A stretch of DNA of 64,000 bases from Symbiodinium natans. Its lineage: Eukaryota > Sar > Dinophyceae > Suessiales > Symbiodiniaceae. Position 1 is the first letter of the stretch. Every line of letters begins with the position of its first letter. Where the stretch lies: NCBI GenBank assembly GCA_905221605.1, contig CAJNDS010001413.1, positions 251,501 through 315,500 of the forward strand. The letters are read 5' to 3'. The notes beneath the pieces are model-generated. The model did not search any database, was not told where the DNA came from, and was given only the letters and a program-made list of their open reading frames with translations. The position numbers and the translations under genes were made by a program. Positions 51,240 through 63,156 of this stretch are shown here, piece by piece.

Positions 51240-53627
51240 GTGCAAACCTGTCAGAGTGAAGCCAGGAAGCTTCAAGACGAAGCCAGGGATGATTAGGTTT
51301 GGGAGCCTGTTCCAGTAAAGTTCCATGTTGGCGCTGGGCTGGCTCGGCTTAAACAGCTCCACGGGCGCCTCGCACTCTAGTCGTGAAGTGTGGGAAGAAG
51401 CCTCTTGAACACAATCTTGGAATGCCTGTCTGAATTGCATGCAAGCGGCGGCGAGCAAGCCCTGGTCTTTGAGTGTTGATTGCAATGCGACTGAAGCAGC
51501 AAACCTGAAAACAAACAAGCACAAAGGTAGCACAAGGTAGCACAAGGTAGCACATAGCGGCCAATGCACATGAGCCCCCATAAGAAAAAATCGAGGGTAG
51601 TCAAACAATGATGCACGCTGAGCCCGGAGACTTGAGCGAGTTGGGAGGTGGGGTTCTCAAGCCACGCTCATCCACAAAACCATAGCCAGCTGCCATCAAG
51701 GCCGGCAGAAGAACCTGCGGTTTCAAGACTCTAAGGCCCTAAGATCTGGAAGGAAAGCTTTGCGGTAGTGGTCTGACACTTTCCGCACTTCTCAACGAAA
51801 CGATGCTGCGATCCGGTTTGCAAGCGAAGGCCTTCCCACTGAAACCGAACTTCGTGCGGTCACGTGCGAATGCTGCCACTGCCCGGCCCACGAAGAGTGG
51901 CGTCTCTGCCAAAGGGGTTTGCACCAGTGAAGCCGAATCCACCCTTGCGACTTGCACAGGAATGTGCTGAACAAGACTCTCGCCGCTACGTCCCCTGACT
52001 TTCCCTGCATGAAGGTCAGCCAGGTCGGCAGAAGCCGAGGTGCTTTGGCCCTGGTGCCAGTCCACGTCGCTCCTTCAAGTCTTCGGGTGCGAGAGCTCCA
52101 TCCTGAACGTTCCTCACATTCGAGACAGCCCGCCAACGTGCTGCAGTTGCTGAAAGACTAAGTGTAGTACTGAAGTACTACTGAATAGGATGTCCTTCTG
52201 ATTCGACCATGAATAAAAAGAAGAGTAACAATCGAGTCAACAGACATTGTGTAAACATACTCCTGCCCTAGCAATTGGTTGCTTATTCCATTTGGAAAGT
52301 GACTTTCGCTCATCAGCTTGGGGCTTTTTGCTACATGCCTGCAGCATGCAAACGTGCTAACACGTGCGACGCATGCGCCGGCGGAACATCTGCAAATGGC
52401 TTCTTCTTTATGAAGTCCAGGGCTCTCCGTCGCGACTATCCCAGGCCACAGCGAAATCATGGTGACATTGTCGGTTGCCAACTCGATGGCCATGTCATTT
52501 GCCATGCGGTCCATTGCCGCCTTTCCAATTCCGTAGGCAACGTCGAAAATGTAGTCTGACGACACATGCCCGGGCGTGCAAAGGTTGCTTCGGACGTTTG
52601 TGGATGAAAGGGTTCTATGCCGTGATTTTGTACACCATGGCACTAATGCCACCGAGCGATCCCACATTGATGATGAGCCCAGATTTGGCTTTGGTCATGT
52701 GCTGCGCTGCATGCACACTGGCTAGATAATGTGAGCGCAGCCCAACATGATTCACGGCATCCCAAGCATCAGCACCTCTCAGGGCAGCCGTATGAGCCAG
52801 TTTAGGTGTTCAACATGTTGACCCCAACGAACGATTCCAACATACCAGCGGGAACATGCCAAGTCCCATCCTTTCTCCCAGAAGGGCTTGCCAGCGTGCT
52901 TTGGGAGCCATGAAACTGCGCTGAATGCATTGTTGACGAGGACATCGATCTTGCCATGGTCCTGAATGACCTGCAGTGTGAAGACGGGTTCCACGCCTGG
53001 TGACAAGCCACATCCGAACCTGCTGGCCTGATCAATGAACTGTCTCAGCTGATCATCGTTTCCACTATCAACAGCAGCCGGAATACATTGGCCGCCAGCC
53101 TTGACAGCGTTGGCTGCATGTAATTACGTGAGCGTGATCTTTCCGAACGAGATGACTCATTCTTCGGCACGAGGCCTTCACCACTTCTGCACATGTCTCT
53201 TCAAGCGTCCCAGCTTGCGGAGCCCCAGCAGGCCCGCCAGTGTTGGTTGAGTTCGAGGTCAAGGTGCGACCTGCATTCTCTATTTCTCTCTGTGCCGACT
53301 GACTCTCTTAGTCCTTGGATGTCGTGCGTGTTCCTGATGCATCTCCCACCTGTAATATATACTGTGGCGCCACTTTCGCCCAAACCAATTGCGATGCCTT
53401 TGCCAATGCCCCGACTTCCTCCGGTCACGATGGCGACCTTGTCAGGGGAAGGGCATGCCGGCATGGCAAAGCTTATGCTTGGCTCTGCGTATGAGTTGGC
53501 CACAGGCCTTGCCGACCAGCGATGGCTCCAGATTGGCAACGGAGAAGGGCGTGTGAAAATTATAGGCGATCACTGACAGAAGTGCCACTAGCGACACATT
53601 CCTCCAGCTGACCATGCCTGTGGCCAT
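51240..53627 (-). CDS. DHRS1-like short-chain dehydrogenase/reductase, multi-exon
   Basis: Exons recognised in order on the minus strand: 53517-53627 (MATGMVSWRNVSLVALL, hydrophobic N-terminus), 53350-53437 (VAIVTGGSRGIGKGIA, the TGxxxGIG NAD(P) site, ending ATVYIT before a GT donor), about 53180-53272 (GRTLTSNSTNTGGPAG), about 52990-53115 (AGGQCIPAAVDSGNDDQL), about 52880-52985 (GKIDVLVNNAFSAV, the NNA motif), about 52640-52800 (VGLRSHYLASVH, INVGSLGG), about 52410-52560 (FDVAYGIGKAAMDRMA with YxxxK, LWPGIVATE), about 51810-51925 (GRAVAAFARDR, GFSGKAF) and 51635-51720 (AAGYGFVDERGLRTPP). A last exon near 51240-51350 (LPNLIIPGFVLKLPG) is plausible. The order and motifs fit DHRS1, an NAD(P)H-dependent carbonyl/steroid reductase of endomembranes. 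Exon ends are approximate. Confidence 0.82.
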
Positions 53628-53772
53628 GCCTGCTAGCTGCTAGCTGTTACATGTATTCTTGGGCCATTCTTGGACCACAGTTTGAAGTGGGCAACCTGAC
53701 AGAAACACGCCAACAGCGTCAAACCCAGAAGGGCACGTACACAATAAACAATGTTTGCAAGCAGTCGCCGTT

Positions 53773-54153
53773 TTATCCTTCGGATATCTTCGGATGACAG
53801 CGAGCAGCGAAGGAGCGCATAAGACCTGCGAACGTCAGACCACCCATGCAGTCGAGGTGGGCTCTAGGCTGCGTGGCTTCGCAATGGTCTGTCCGAGACG
53901 GGATCTTCAGCAGCTTTGACATGCCGAAGTCAACCGAGACCAGTGGAAGGCTCAAGCTGTCAAGCTGTTGAACCAATTCTTCAGGATGGCGCAGCAATGC
54001 TTCGGTCCGTGGCCGACCGTTCAACCACCAAACACGAGCCCACAAGGCCGCGTAAGCTGGAAGAAGCAAAGCACCCCTCGTCAGGATCTCAGTATGGCAG
54101 TGGCGACGCTGCTCGCAACTTGACCTGCGCCTGAGCTGCATACGTTCAGCCAT
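53773..54153 (-). CDS. Possible exon of unknown function
   Basis: Frame with coding-like stretches AALWARVWWLNGRPRTEAL and SLSLPLVSVDFGMSKLLK. Upstream of the DHRS1-like gene on the same strand. No family recognised. Confidence 0.25.
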   Translation of the reverse strand: MAERMQLRRRSSCEQRRHCHTEILTRGALLLPAYAALWARVWWLNGRPRTEALLRHPEELVQQLDSLSLPLVSVDFGMSKLLKIPSRTDHCEATQPRAHLDCMGGLTFAGLMRSFAARCHPKISEG

Positions 54154-56599
54154 GACATGAGCAGGAGCACTTGCTCTAATTGTCTTTAGCTCTAATTACT
54201 ACCTGTGTATCTGCGTAGCATCTAGAACCTAACTGGCAAGGCTCCCTGCTTCGACAGATGCACAGCATCTGGACGATACCCATCGCTCGAGACGAGTACG
54301 TCCACCAATGTTGTGTCGGCTCTTGCTTTCCTGGGCCGGCAGTGGACACGCCGCAGAACATGATTCAGCGCCAGCGAAGTGTTCACGTACTCATTTCTTT
54401 GAGTCGTAGCAGGCCAAGTCACGCTACCCGTCGCAGCTCGGGATGCACGTGTTGTGCCAAGTTATCCCGAAGGCGGCCGTCCTTTGCCTCACTTTGTGTG
54501 CAAGTCATCCGAAGCAAATAGTAAGCACGCTGGCGACATGAACAAATCTGAAAATTGGCCGGCGGCACCCCGGGAGGTAGCACCAAGAAGAAGGGACATC
54601 TTCTATTCAACGGCAGTGGGCTTCTGGCCCTCGGCTGAGTTGCCAGTGCTAGGCAAGGCAAACTCACGGTTCCCAGCTTGCAAGATCTTGACAGCATTCG
54701 GAAACACTGATGGCGAAGCATGCTTCTTTTGCCGGGGCAAGAGCAGTTGCTGGAAGTGCCTGTGGTGCTAACATTGAGCACTTTGCAGGAGGAAAATTTG
54801 CGCTGCCACTTTGGGTCATTGGAGCATTTGATGTCGCTTGATGCCCCGGAGAGGTCTCCTAGGCCGTGACCTTGGTGGCCATGGGTAAAAAAAGCCCTCT
54901 GAGAAGCAGAACAATCTCCTCCAGGATCCGATTGCTCGCCACTTCGATCGCCTGACAGGGGAACTCCCTGCACAGGCCATGAATGCCAGGCTTCCTCATG
55001 CCTCCTCTCTCTTTTCTGAGCCTTTCCGTTTTGTGCATTGCACTTTCATGCTCTTGCCGCTCTGGTGCTTAGCAAGCTTCTGGCTTCGCTTATTTGTGCT
55101 GTGCTTTGGCTGTCAGAACCAGGTCTTCGCCCTCCTTGTAAAAAAAAGACAAGCTTCAACAAGCTCTAGCCGCCAAAGCCGCTAAACTGTCATTGAGGCA
55201 GTCACCTCGCCGTTTGCATGCAAACGGCGGGTACTCTTTGCTTGCGCTTCTTTAAGAAGTACTTGTGCTATTTTGCTTGCCTCACTGTTGCCCTCCTGTT
55301 CCCTGCCCTGCCTCGGCTATCCACACTTCTTCAGGCCCGGAGGCTGCTGGATGCCAGGCCCGCAGCCACCATTGCCATGATGCTGATGTGCTGCCATCTG
55401 CGGGAATTCGATCATGTGGATGAAGCTCTCGAGCGCAGAGGTTTCCATCATCATGTCGGACGGGTCGGCGGTGCTGCTTGAAACGTCCATTGGCTGCCTC
55501 GACCGCGGTGGGCAGCATGTTGGGGAAAAGTGGCACGTGGATTGTGCTTGTCAATCGTTGAAGGTGTCATCAATATCAGGAAGCCTTCCTCCTGCACAGC
55601 ATGAGAGGTCGCAAAGTGGAAAGAGATCAAAAGAGCAAAGGCGTCTAGAAGAAAACCTCCTGAAGGGCTCCTCCTGGTTTGTTGTTCCTCCAAATTCTTG
55701 AATTAGGCATTGCGACCCTTCGAAGACTGCGAACAGGGCAGACAGGCGCTTCTGGGCGGTGCTTCCAAGCCGGCTTGGAAAGCAAAAGGATCGATTCACT
55801 TGCGAGAATTCGGTCCAACTACTCAAGGTCCTTTTCAACTTTTCCTACCGAGGTCTGGGAACCTTACCCTCCACACACACACTAATGCCAAGCACCCGAA
55901 CATACCTTAGGCTTGAGGGCTTAGGATACTCAGGCCCTCAGGCTCCCCGAGCCCTGTTTGGGGTTTACGGTGAAGGACTCGTGCTTCATGCCTTCTCTTT
56001 CTCTTGCCACTCGGTAGTTCTGGTGCATCTAAGTCCTAAGTCCTTGAAGCTTTTGGCAGACTGAACGCGGCTCGCCGACGTTTCAGGAAGACTGTAAGTG
56101 CCTGAAGTTTCATTAGTGTGCGTAGCCCGGGCTTTGCGGTGGGTCGCTTCCGAATGGCATACACTTAATTGATCGGCTTGTTGAAATACTGTAACCAGCT
56201 GGCAAGAGAACGGCCCCTGAAACATGAATGAAGCATACACTCGAACATGTTAGGACTTACCATGTCCTACAAATGAAACCCATAGGGTTTGCAGATGAGC
56301 CCTGGATTCAAGCCTATACGGCAATTTCAGCTAGTATTTGGATTTAGGGAGGCTGAAGTATTTGGATTGCATCCTCCTGAAGCAACTCAAAGCATCTTTG
56401 CGTCCGCTGGCGAGGTGAACGCATGAAAGCGTTCACAGCCAGAGACATCTAGAGAATGCTGAAGGAAGAAATGCTGCGAACCATGACGGTCCTTGCCACT
56501 CTTGTTTCGTGCTTTCCGAGGAATGATCGCGAACCCCCCAGCACAGCCTGAGATTCCGAAGCCAAAGGCTGTAGAGGTCATGTCTGCATTTTCCACATT
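54154..56599. other. Mostly unassigned; one possible exon
   Basis: About 55300-55505 on the minus strand reads PMDVSSSTADPSDMMMETSA and LESFIHMIEFPQMAAHQHHG, which looks coding, but no family is recognised. The rest shows only short frames. Confidence 0.3.
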
Positions 56600-59500
56600 C
56601 CCCTGCATCTGCAGCTGAAGTTCATGTACACATTTGTTCCCCCGCAGCCCGTGGAGAGTGTGCCAAGAAGAGCCATCGGCATGGCGAGCTCCAGCGTCAA
56701 GTCTGGGAACATGCACTCCTGCCAGAAGAAATCAGCGAGGAGTGCAAGAGTAGAGCAGCCGACACAGCAGCAAGACCGTCCTGTCCGCACAAAACGTGAG
56801 CATTCCTGAAAGGTGTGTTGCAGTGCCAAGGCTTGCTCAAGTCAAAGCACCCATGTGGAACCCGTCAACGCACCGAATGTGAAACCCATGTGCATGCGCG
56901 ATAGCGCGCCCTGTTTGAAGTAATAGCTCTTACCGTGTGGCACTTGCTATCGCATGCGGCACACCTGGGGCTGTATCTTTATTGACCCGAACAACAACCT
57001 GGAAAACGACCGGCCGATTCAGCAGCGTGACTAGGCTACAAGTGCAAAGTCGACCGATGCCGGCTGTACATAGGCTACTACACTTACAGAATCTTACAGA
57101 AATAAGCTGCTGTCAAGCTTCAACCTTCTCAAATGGAGGCTCGGAGGCGAGTTGCCGCTCTGCAGCGTCCAAACTGTTCGGACAAGCGCCGACAGCCCAC
57201 TGGCTTCCACCTGGCAGCGGAACCCGAGTGCGCCGGAATCACGCCAACTGCAGCTCAACTTGCGCAAGCTGTGAAGCTGTGACCTGATTTGCAATGGAGC
57301 TTTTCGATGCCAATATGGACAGTGAGGGTGAAGCTCTCGGGTCACCAGAGGCGTGCCCCATTCGGAGAGCTGACGCTTCCAGATAATCATGGCGTGACCC
57401 GTCCCCATGTGCCTGCCACGCAAGCTCATTCGGCAAACCCTTGCTTTGAAGCTACGCACATCTACTCTGGAGTGTTGACTCTGAGTTTTGCTTTTGCCAT
57501 GGCTGGCCTCTACAGCAGACACTTCATCCCCACTTGATGCGGCCGCTCGCAGAGCTTCCACAACTACAGCCACCAGCTCATGGGCCTTGCTGCTGCCCGA
57601 TCCTGCTGCGTGCCCATCCGAATTGCTGTGGGAAGCAGGGATGATTCCCAGCAGGTCCAAGTCCTCGTCGCTGGACAACACTAACAAGCAGAACCGATGC
57701 TCAGTTGACCGTCTTTCGCGTTCTCAGCCGATTGGCCTTCACAGTGCTTGTCCACTTCGTTGACCCTGGCTGCACATACTTCAAGGCCACGGAAACGCAA
57801 CCATCTCCTCGAACGTATCCATCAGCTGAAAGGTCAAAGGACGAGCAGCGGCCTGATTGTTGTCTTGGGGAACGAAAAACTGTGTATGTATGTATATATA
57901 CATACATACACGAAATGTTCTACCCCCCCCCACAAAAAACACCGATAACTAGGTTACGGCGCGGTTCAGGACCCCGCCGAATGTGCAGTGCATTTTTTGG
58001 GGGGTTGTGGATTGCAGAACCTAGTTGGTTTTCGATGCTTCTGTGTGCGGTTCCTTTGGAGTGCAGGTCCGAAACCCCCATGTTTGTCGATCGGCCCGAT
58101 GTTTTAGGCCCGAACCCACGGTAAATAACATAATTTTCGTGCGTCGTCGATTTTTCGCATGGGAGCAGCAGCACTATTGAAAAAGTGTTTGGTCTGGACA
58201 GGCTGGTATTTACAGTAAATTTGCATGTTCAGAGAGGTTTTAGGATAGGGTGCACGGCTATGGACTAGCAGACAGGTGAGGGTTGAAGATTGCCTACGTG
58301 TGTGGCTTCAGGGTTGTGTACTTGATGCATTCGGGCTTTGTAGCACAGTGCAGACCGGAGAGCTTCGAGCTTGCACTGTTTGTTGTGTATGGTTTAGGGT
58401 AAGGCAGAACTTCTCTAATTGCAAGAAGTCGAGAACAGCAGGGCCAGGAGCTTCAAAGCCTAGAGTCCAAGGAACCCCCCCCCTCCCGGCAGCCCCCCCC
58501 CCCCCCCCCCCCCCCAGGGGAGAAACGTGCTTAAACGCACGGCCTCTTAGAGGTGCCGCTTCCAAACGATAGGCAAGAAACGTTCTCAGGTTTTTAGGTT
58601 TAGGCTTTGCGGCTTGAGGGATTCGGGCTTGCACGCTTCATTTTGAGGCTTGCACGATTCTTCTGAAAAAAAGAGGTTTTGGGTTTCGAGATGTTTCGAG
58701 CCAGGCTTTTGGGGCTTGCGCGATTGGGTTTGGGTTGAGGGGTTTCGGCCTTGCACGATTTTTCGGGATGAGCATATCATGCATCCTGTACTTGTTGCAC
58801 GCTGCCACCCCCCCCCCCCCCCCTCGTCGAACATCCGCAACAGACGTGAAACCATGCAATGCGCAGATAGATATGTCCCCTTCCCTTCCCTTCATGGTTG
58901 TTGCTGATTGCACCTGTGTTCATGTCCTCTGGCATTCTGGCACGCCTGGCCTTGCAAGGAGAGTTTCATTGACCGCGAGTCGGATGGCCACCACGTAGGA
59001 GATAGCAGCAGGTGGGCTGCGACGGCAACCTGCAGCACCACTTCTTGCATGTTTGCGTGTGTTTTCCAATTATCTTCATTGCAGTCTTCCTGTTCGAAGA
59101 ATTTGCTCTCACCCTCAAGCATCCTTGAGAGTCTCAAGCATGTTATCCAGTCCAAGCGGCCGCAAAGGCCTGTCCAGCCAAACCGCGAGCTGCAAAATGA
59201 GCCGCCGCCAGCCCAGAGGCTGCTTCCAGTGCGACCTCAAAGATGTGTCAGAGATTGTACGAATGGCTCCACCACTCAGTACTAGTCAGACCCCACGAAG
59301 TCAAGCTGCAGAAATGGCTGGTCCTTTCATTCCGAGTGCGAATGAGAGCCGCCCAGACCACATGCATAGAGTACCTTCCAGTGACAGCTGCACTATTCCA
59401 TGCTCATCAACATCGTAATTCGTTTTTTGCACGGGCCAGGCCTGTTGTCATCTGAGACGCTTGTGCTTGATCTAGTGCAACGAATGCGGCTTCAGTATTA

Positions 59501-60130
59501 CCACCACCCACATAGACAGCACCATCAGAATTTCTGAGCGTGTTCCTGGTGCAGCCCATGTGATACCTCGGTTGCTGCACCCTCCTGCTCTGCTGTGTAC
59601 AACTAGGAGCAAGAAATCGAGGGTTTACCTGCATGTCCAGGGACAAGGCTTCATAGCCCACCTCCAGAATCTTGCGACAGTGAGGATCCGTATACGTTGC
59701 ATCTCGAGCAGACATGCCGAAGAACTTTGCGTCGAAAAGATCGACGCCGTCCATAAAAGCGCCGTGACGACAGGACGTCTTCTGTTGCATCCAGGATGTA
59801 GGATTTGGATCGTACACGAGGCTGTGGTCCCACCTTCACTTCGCTCAACGAGGGACTTGTGTACTGCATCATCATTCTTTTGCACAGCTGCTTGGGTACA
59901 GATTCGGCACCCCACTCGGCATGTCTGTGATGCTGCCACCTTGATGTCGGAACTTCCACAACAAGATCACAGCCAGCTGTGTGGCTGCTGAGCAAGCCTC
60001 CGCACAATGAAAACTGTGGGAGTGTCGGACAAGGACCGAATCAACCGAGCAGCCTTGTAAATCGGAGGCAGGCGGAGCTTGGCAGCCGATGCCTCCAATG
60101 CCTACAGCGTCCCCTCCTCGACTGCACAAA
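56600..60130 (-). CDS. Polyketide-synthase ketosynthase (KS) domain gene, multi-exon, altered active site
   Basis: KS blocks occur in family order across short exons: about 60050-60116 (AVGIGGIGCQAPPASDLQ), 59938-60002 (HTAGCDLVVEVPTSR), 59630-59833 (WDHSLVYDPNPTSW, VDLFDAKFFGMSARDA, DPHCRKILEVGYEALS), 59452-59545 (NSDGAVYVGGGNTE), 59308-59378 (GRLSFALGMKGPAISA), about 59190-59260 (VALEAASGLAAAHFAARGL), about 58985-59045 (VLQVAVAAHLLLSPTWW), about 57755-57840 (FDLSADGYVRGDGCVSVALK), 57470-57690 (LLGIIPASHSNSDGHAAG), 57265-57345 (SILASKSSIANQVTASQLAQ), 57100-57190 (ALVRTVWTLQSGNSPPSLHL) and about 56620-56690 (LSTGCGGTNVYMNF). KS condenses acyl chains in polyketide or fatty-acid assembly. The Cys of DTACSSS appears as Ala/Ser, the first active His region reads EASHGKSK, and the NxGH His is missing. 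Other domains are not seen. Confidence 0.8.
57882..57911. repeat. Perfect 30-bp palindrome
   Basis: Centre TATATA with arms GTGTATGTATGTA; every base pairs with its mirror. It falls in the long inferred intron of the KS gene between the exons at 57840 and 58985. Confidence 0.9.
58493..58823. repeat. Two poly-C runs
   Basis: C23 at 58493-58515 and C16 at 58808-58823, both inside the inferred long KS intron. On the coding (minus) strand they are poly-G. Confidence 0.9.
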
Positions 60131-61659
60131 GCCACAGCCTTCAAGAACGAACATGTGAGTGGGCCATTTAAGAACACTTTCAAACTTTCCATGTGCCTGA
60201 CATGCTGACACTGGTTTTTCAGCTTAGGCGATGCCTTGCTCCAGTGGCCTGGCACATCGGATGAGAGGGCTGCCTGGAAGCACATGGTGAGGCATGCGCT
60301 TTGGCAGTGATCACAGGTGGGTACCCGTGAAAATCTCCAAACCAAGCTTCCGTGGCAGCGACTGCTGGAGGTATTCGCATCACTGCTGCGCAGCCTGACC
60401 TTCTGACTCTGACCATCTACTCTGCCTCTCGACTCGGCCGGCTCAAATCTGTGCACGCAGAAAGTCAGCAACTTGCCGGCCTCTCTCCATGAAGCAGAAA
60501 AGAACTGACGGCCCATGACGAATCGTTTGTTGAGGAGAAATAATGCTGCAAAAGGTCGCTGCGCAGGAACGCCAATGTACCTCAACACTGGAAGGCCTGG
60601 TTCTGGGGTGAACTGCCAAGCATGGGCGGGCCTTCCCCGACGCTGACGTACAAGGGCCCAGAATTGTCTTCAGCACGAGGACGCACTCTCAGCATTCCAG
60701 AGCCTGACCCAGTTTTATGATGATTTGCGCATGATGGTGATCTGATTGCAGTAGGACTTTGCTTTCAGGAATGCGAAAAGACCAGCAGAGCAAATGCAGA
60801 GCAAATCCATGCATAGCTTTCATTAGCTGCACGCACAGACTTGAAGGGGCCAGACGGCCAGACGGGGGGAGACCTGTCCTCGTGGTGCCTTGGAGTGCCT
60901 GTGGCTGTGCGGGCTGCAGTGGCCTCCCTCTCAGCTAGAAGCAAGAATTTGCCGGTGCCGACCAGGGATCCAGCAGCGAATGCAGCAATCTCCGCTTTGG
61001 AGGGAGATGGGAGGAGAAAACCGAGAAAGCCTCTAAGCGCTGGCATCGGGGTGTGTGCATGTGTATACTGTATACTTGTGTGTACGCACCGGTTCTCCTC
61101 ATATTCCCTCAGGTACTCTCTGGAATCGGATTTCGTCGTCGCATGCTCGCACGAATCGCTCCCGTCGAAGGCTCGTCCGTGTCTGGGATCTTCAAGCTTT
61201 CCATACCTTTTCTTTGCCTTTCTTTTCCCACCACCAACTTGAACTGTCGTGAATGTGATGTCAGCCACTTGGCCTGGGCCGAGAAAGATGTACAGCGCCA
61301 GCTTGACGAAGGCAAGACATGGCAGCTGCGCTTCCTGTGGAGAGGTGTAGCGGTGTAGCGCGATATCTGCTTTGCTTTTGGTAGGCGCTCCTCCAGAGGG
61401 CGCAGCTCTTCCTCGCCACTCTCGTCGCTGGTACCCTCATGGATCAGCACTTCCTGGTCATGGGAAGTACTTTCAACATGCTTTAGCCCATGCCACAACT
61501 GCCTCGACATGCATAGATTCTGTACTCAGAAAGGCTCCTCCAGTATCCGCCCAGCCCAGCCCAGTTTGGCCTGCAGGCTCCTCGGATCCACCAAAAGAGG
61601 AAGCATATGGAAGATGCTTTTCAAAGACTTGTCCGGATGTCCACTGCTTTGCATCACGG
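60131..61659. other. Upstream of the KS gene, possible exons only
   Basis: Minus-strand stretches such as FVKLALYIFLGPGQVADITF (about 61270-61330) and TSDESGEEELRPLEERLPK (about 61380-61435) look coding but belong to no recognised family. They could be N-terminal exons of the KS transcript or a separate gene. Confidence 0.3.
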
Positions 61660-62170
61660 TCTCAGCATGACCTCTCGCAGCATGTTAGCGGTGTCTTGCA
61701 ATCCATGTCGAGCCTGCGAAGGTCACGGCACGCAGTGAGGAAAATAGTGGAGGGCACGACTGTGTAAGGAACTCTGTCTGCTGCTATCTCCTGTGTGGCG
61801 GAGAGCGAGGCCTCCAAATCATGAATCTTTAACGTCGATATTCTTGATGAGCCGTCGTGCCCTAGAAGTCGATCACAGTCATCAGGATGCGGGTGTCGGA
61901 AGATCCCCTGCTGACACCCACACAAGACTTACGTTTCGACACGCTCCAAACACGACTTGCTGTACTCGGCTCTTGGTGCCTGGTTGGAGAGCTGCTGTCG
62001 CTGTGCTTCAAGATCTTTTACAACGCCAGTGGCCAAATAGAAGCCATGAAGAGAAAGCTCTCGTGCTGCAGCGGTCAGAAAATCAGGCTCGCCTGCATGA
62101 CGCATAGGTACTGCTGGGGGTATTTTCTGGATAGCGGTTTCCCGCTTCTGGGCCGAGCGGGCTTGCCACA
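61660..62170 (-). CDS. Possible exons downstream of the SGNH hydrolase
   Basis: Two minus-strand frames look coding: PDFLTAAARELSLHGFYLAT with VVKDLEAQRQQLSNQAPRAE (about 61935-62095), and ISTLKIHDLEASLSATQEIA with VPSTIFLTACRDLRRLDMD (about 61690-61840). They may be 3' exons of the SGNH hydrolase gene or a separate gene. No motif decides. Confidence 0.3.
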
Positions 62171-62449
62171 TGTTGCGTCATTTCCCCGAATTTCTAGAAC
62201 CACTCCGGCCCTGAATGCTTGAGCCTGCATCAGCATTGATTCGCTGGCTGTGCTGAGGGCTGGCTCTGCGCCAGTGTTGCGGCATCGCATTCTGGATCCG
62301 TTCCACATTTCTTGCCCGCAGAAGTAACTGTGTCTGAGTTAAGCTTGAGCCTGCACACTCCAAGCGAGGACGCAACGATGCAAGCCTTGCACCCCATGCA
62401 GGAAACACTCAGGGACACCGCTGCTGCAGTTGGAGCTTCAAAGGCCGGG

Positions 62450-63156
62450 GCTTCTCCAGTCGGTCGAGCAATGCCATTATGCTGTCACCAACCTTCTGCG
62501 GCTCCCCGGCACGATGCCACGCGTCGTTTGTTCCCAACATCACCTCATCGCAAGCCGGAGTGTCGGGCGTCTTTGTCTTCCTGCCTGGATAGATGGGCCA
62601 AGCAGCAACAAAGATGTGAGGGGCAAATGCCGCCGCATCGGCACATCGTTGTTGATGCTCGTAGCCTAATGCTTTGACTCAGGTGTTGGACAGGGACCGG
62701 AAAGAACGAGAGAAATACGCCTGAACGGCCAATGCTAGACTGGTATAAGAGCAAGAACAAGAGGCATTTCTTCCCTGGTGTAGCCACTGCGACTGCCCCG
62801 TTGACACCAAAGGGCTTCACCACAAAAGTTCCCATACCGGCCTGGCATCCACAGGTTCAACAGAATGTTAACCATAAGCAAAGCATGGCCCGGTGAAGCT
62901 GCCTCTTCATTCAGGTGCCGCTGCAGCTGGGCCGGATAGGATCCAGTCTTCCTGACGATGGAGGCTCTACGGCGCTTGCAGCATCTACAAGTCTAGCTCC
63001 CCCATCGCTATGGGTGACGACGAGTTGCCCCAGCCCTCCTCCGACAGTGTTGGAGTCGCCCAAGCACGCAATGCGAACAGGGCCTGACTCCTCCCTGCAG
63101 TCCCTGCGTTTTGCATCTTGTGCTGGTCGTGCGGAGGTGCCCGAAGGCCGCTTCAT
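62450..63156 (-). CDS. SGNH/GDSL-type hydrolase, multi-exon
   Basis: The start codon at 63156 begins MKRPSGTSARPAQ, and the first exon carries VRIACLGDSNTVGGG, the block I GDS motif with the nucleophilic Ser. A second exon around 62450-62545 carries VMLGTNDAWHRAGEPQKVGD, the block III GTND motif, followed by SIMALLDRLEKPRP. Blocks II and V (the D-x-x-H) were not located; they should lie between and after. SGNH enzymes hydrolyse esters of lipids, acyl groups or carbohydrates; the substrate cannot be told here. Exon borders are approximate, and downstream candidate exons at 61.7-62.2 kb may belong. Confidence 0.6.
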
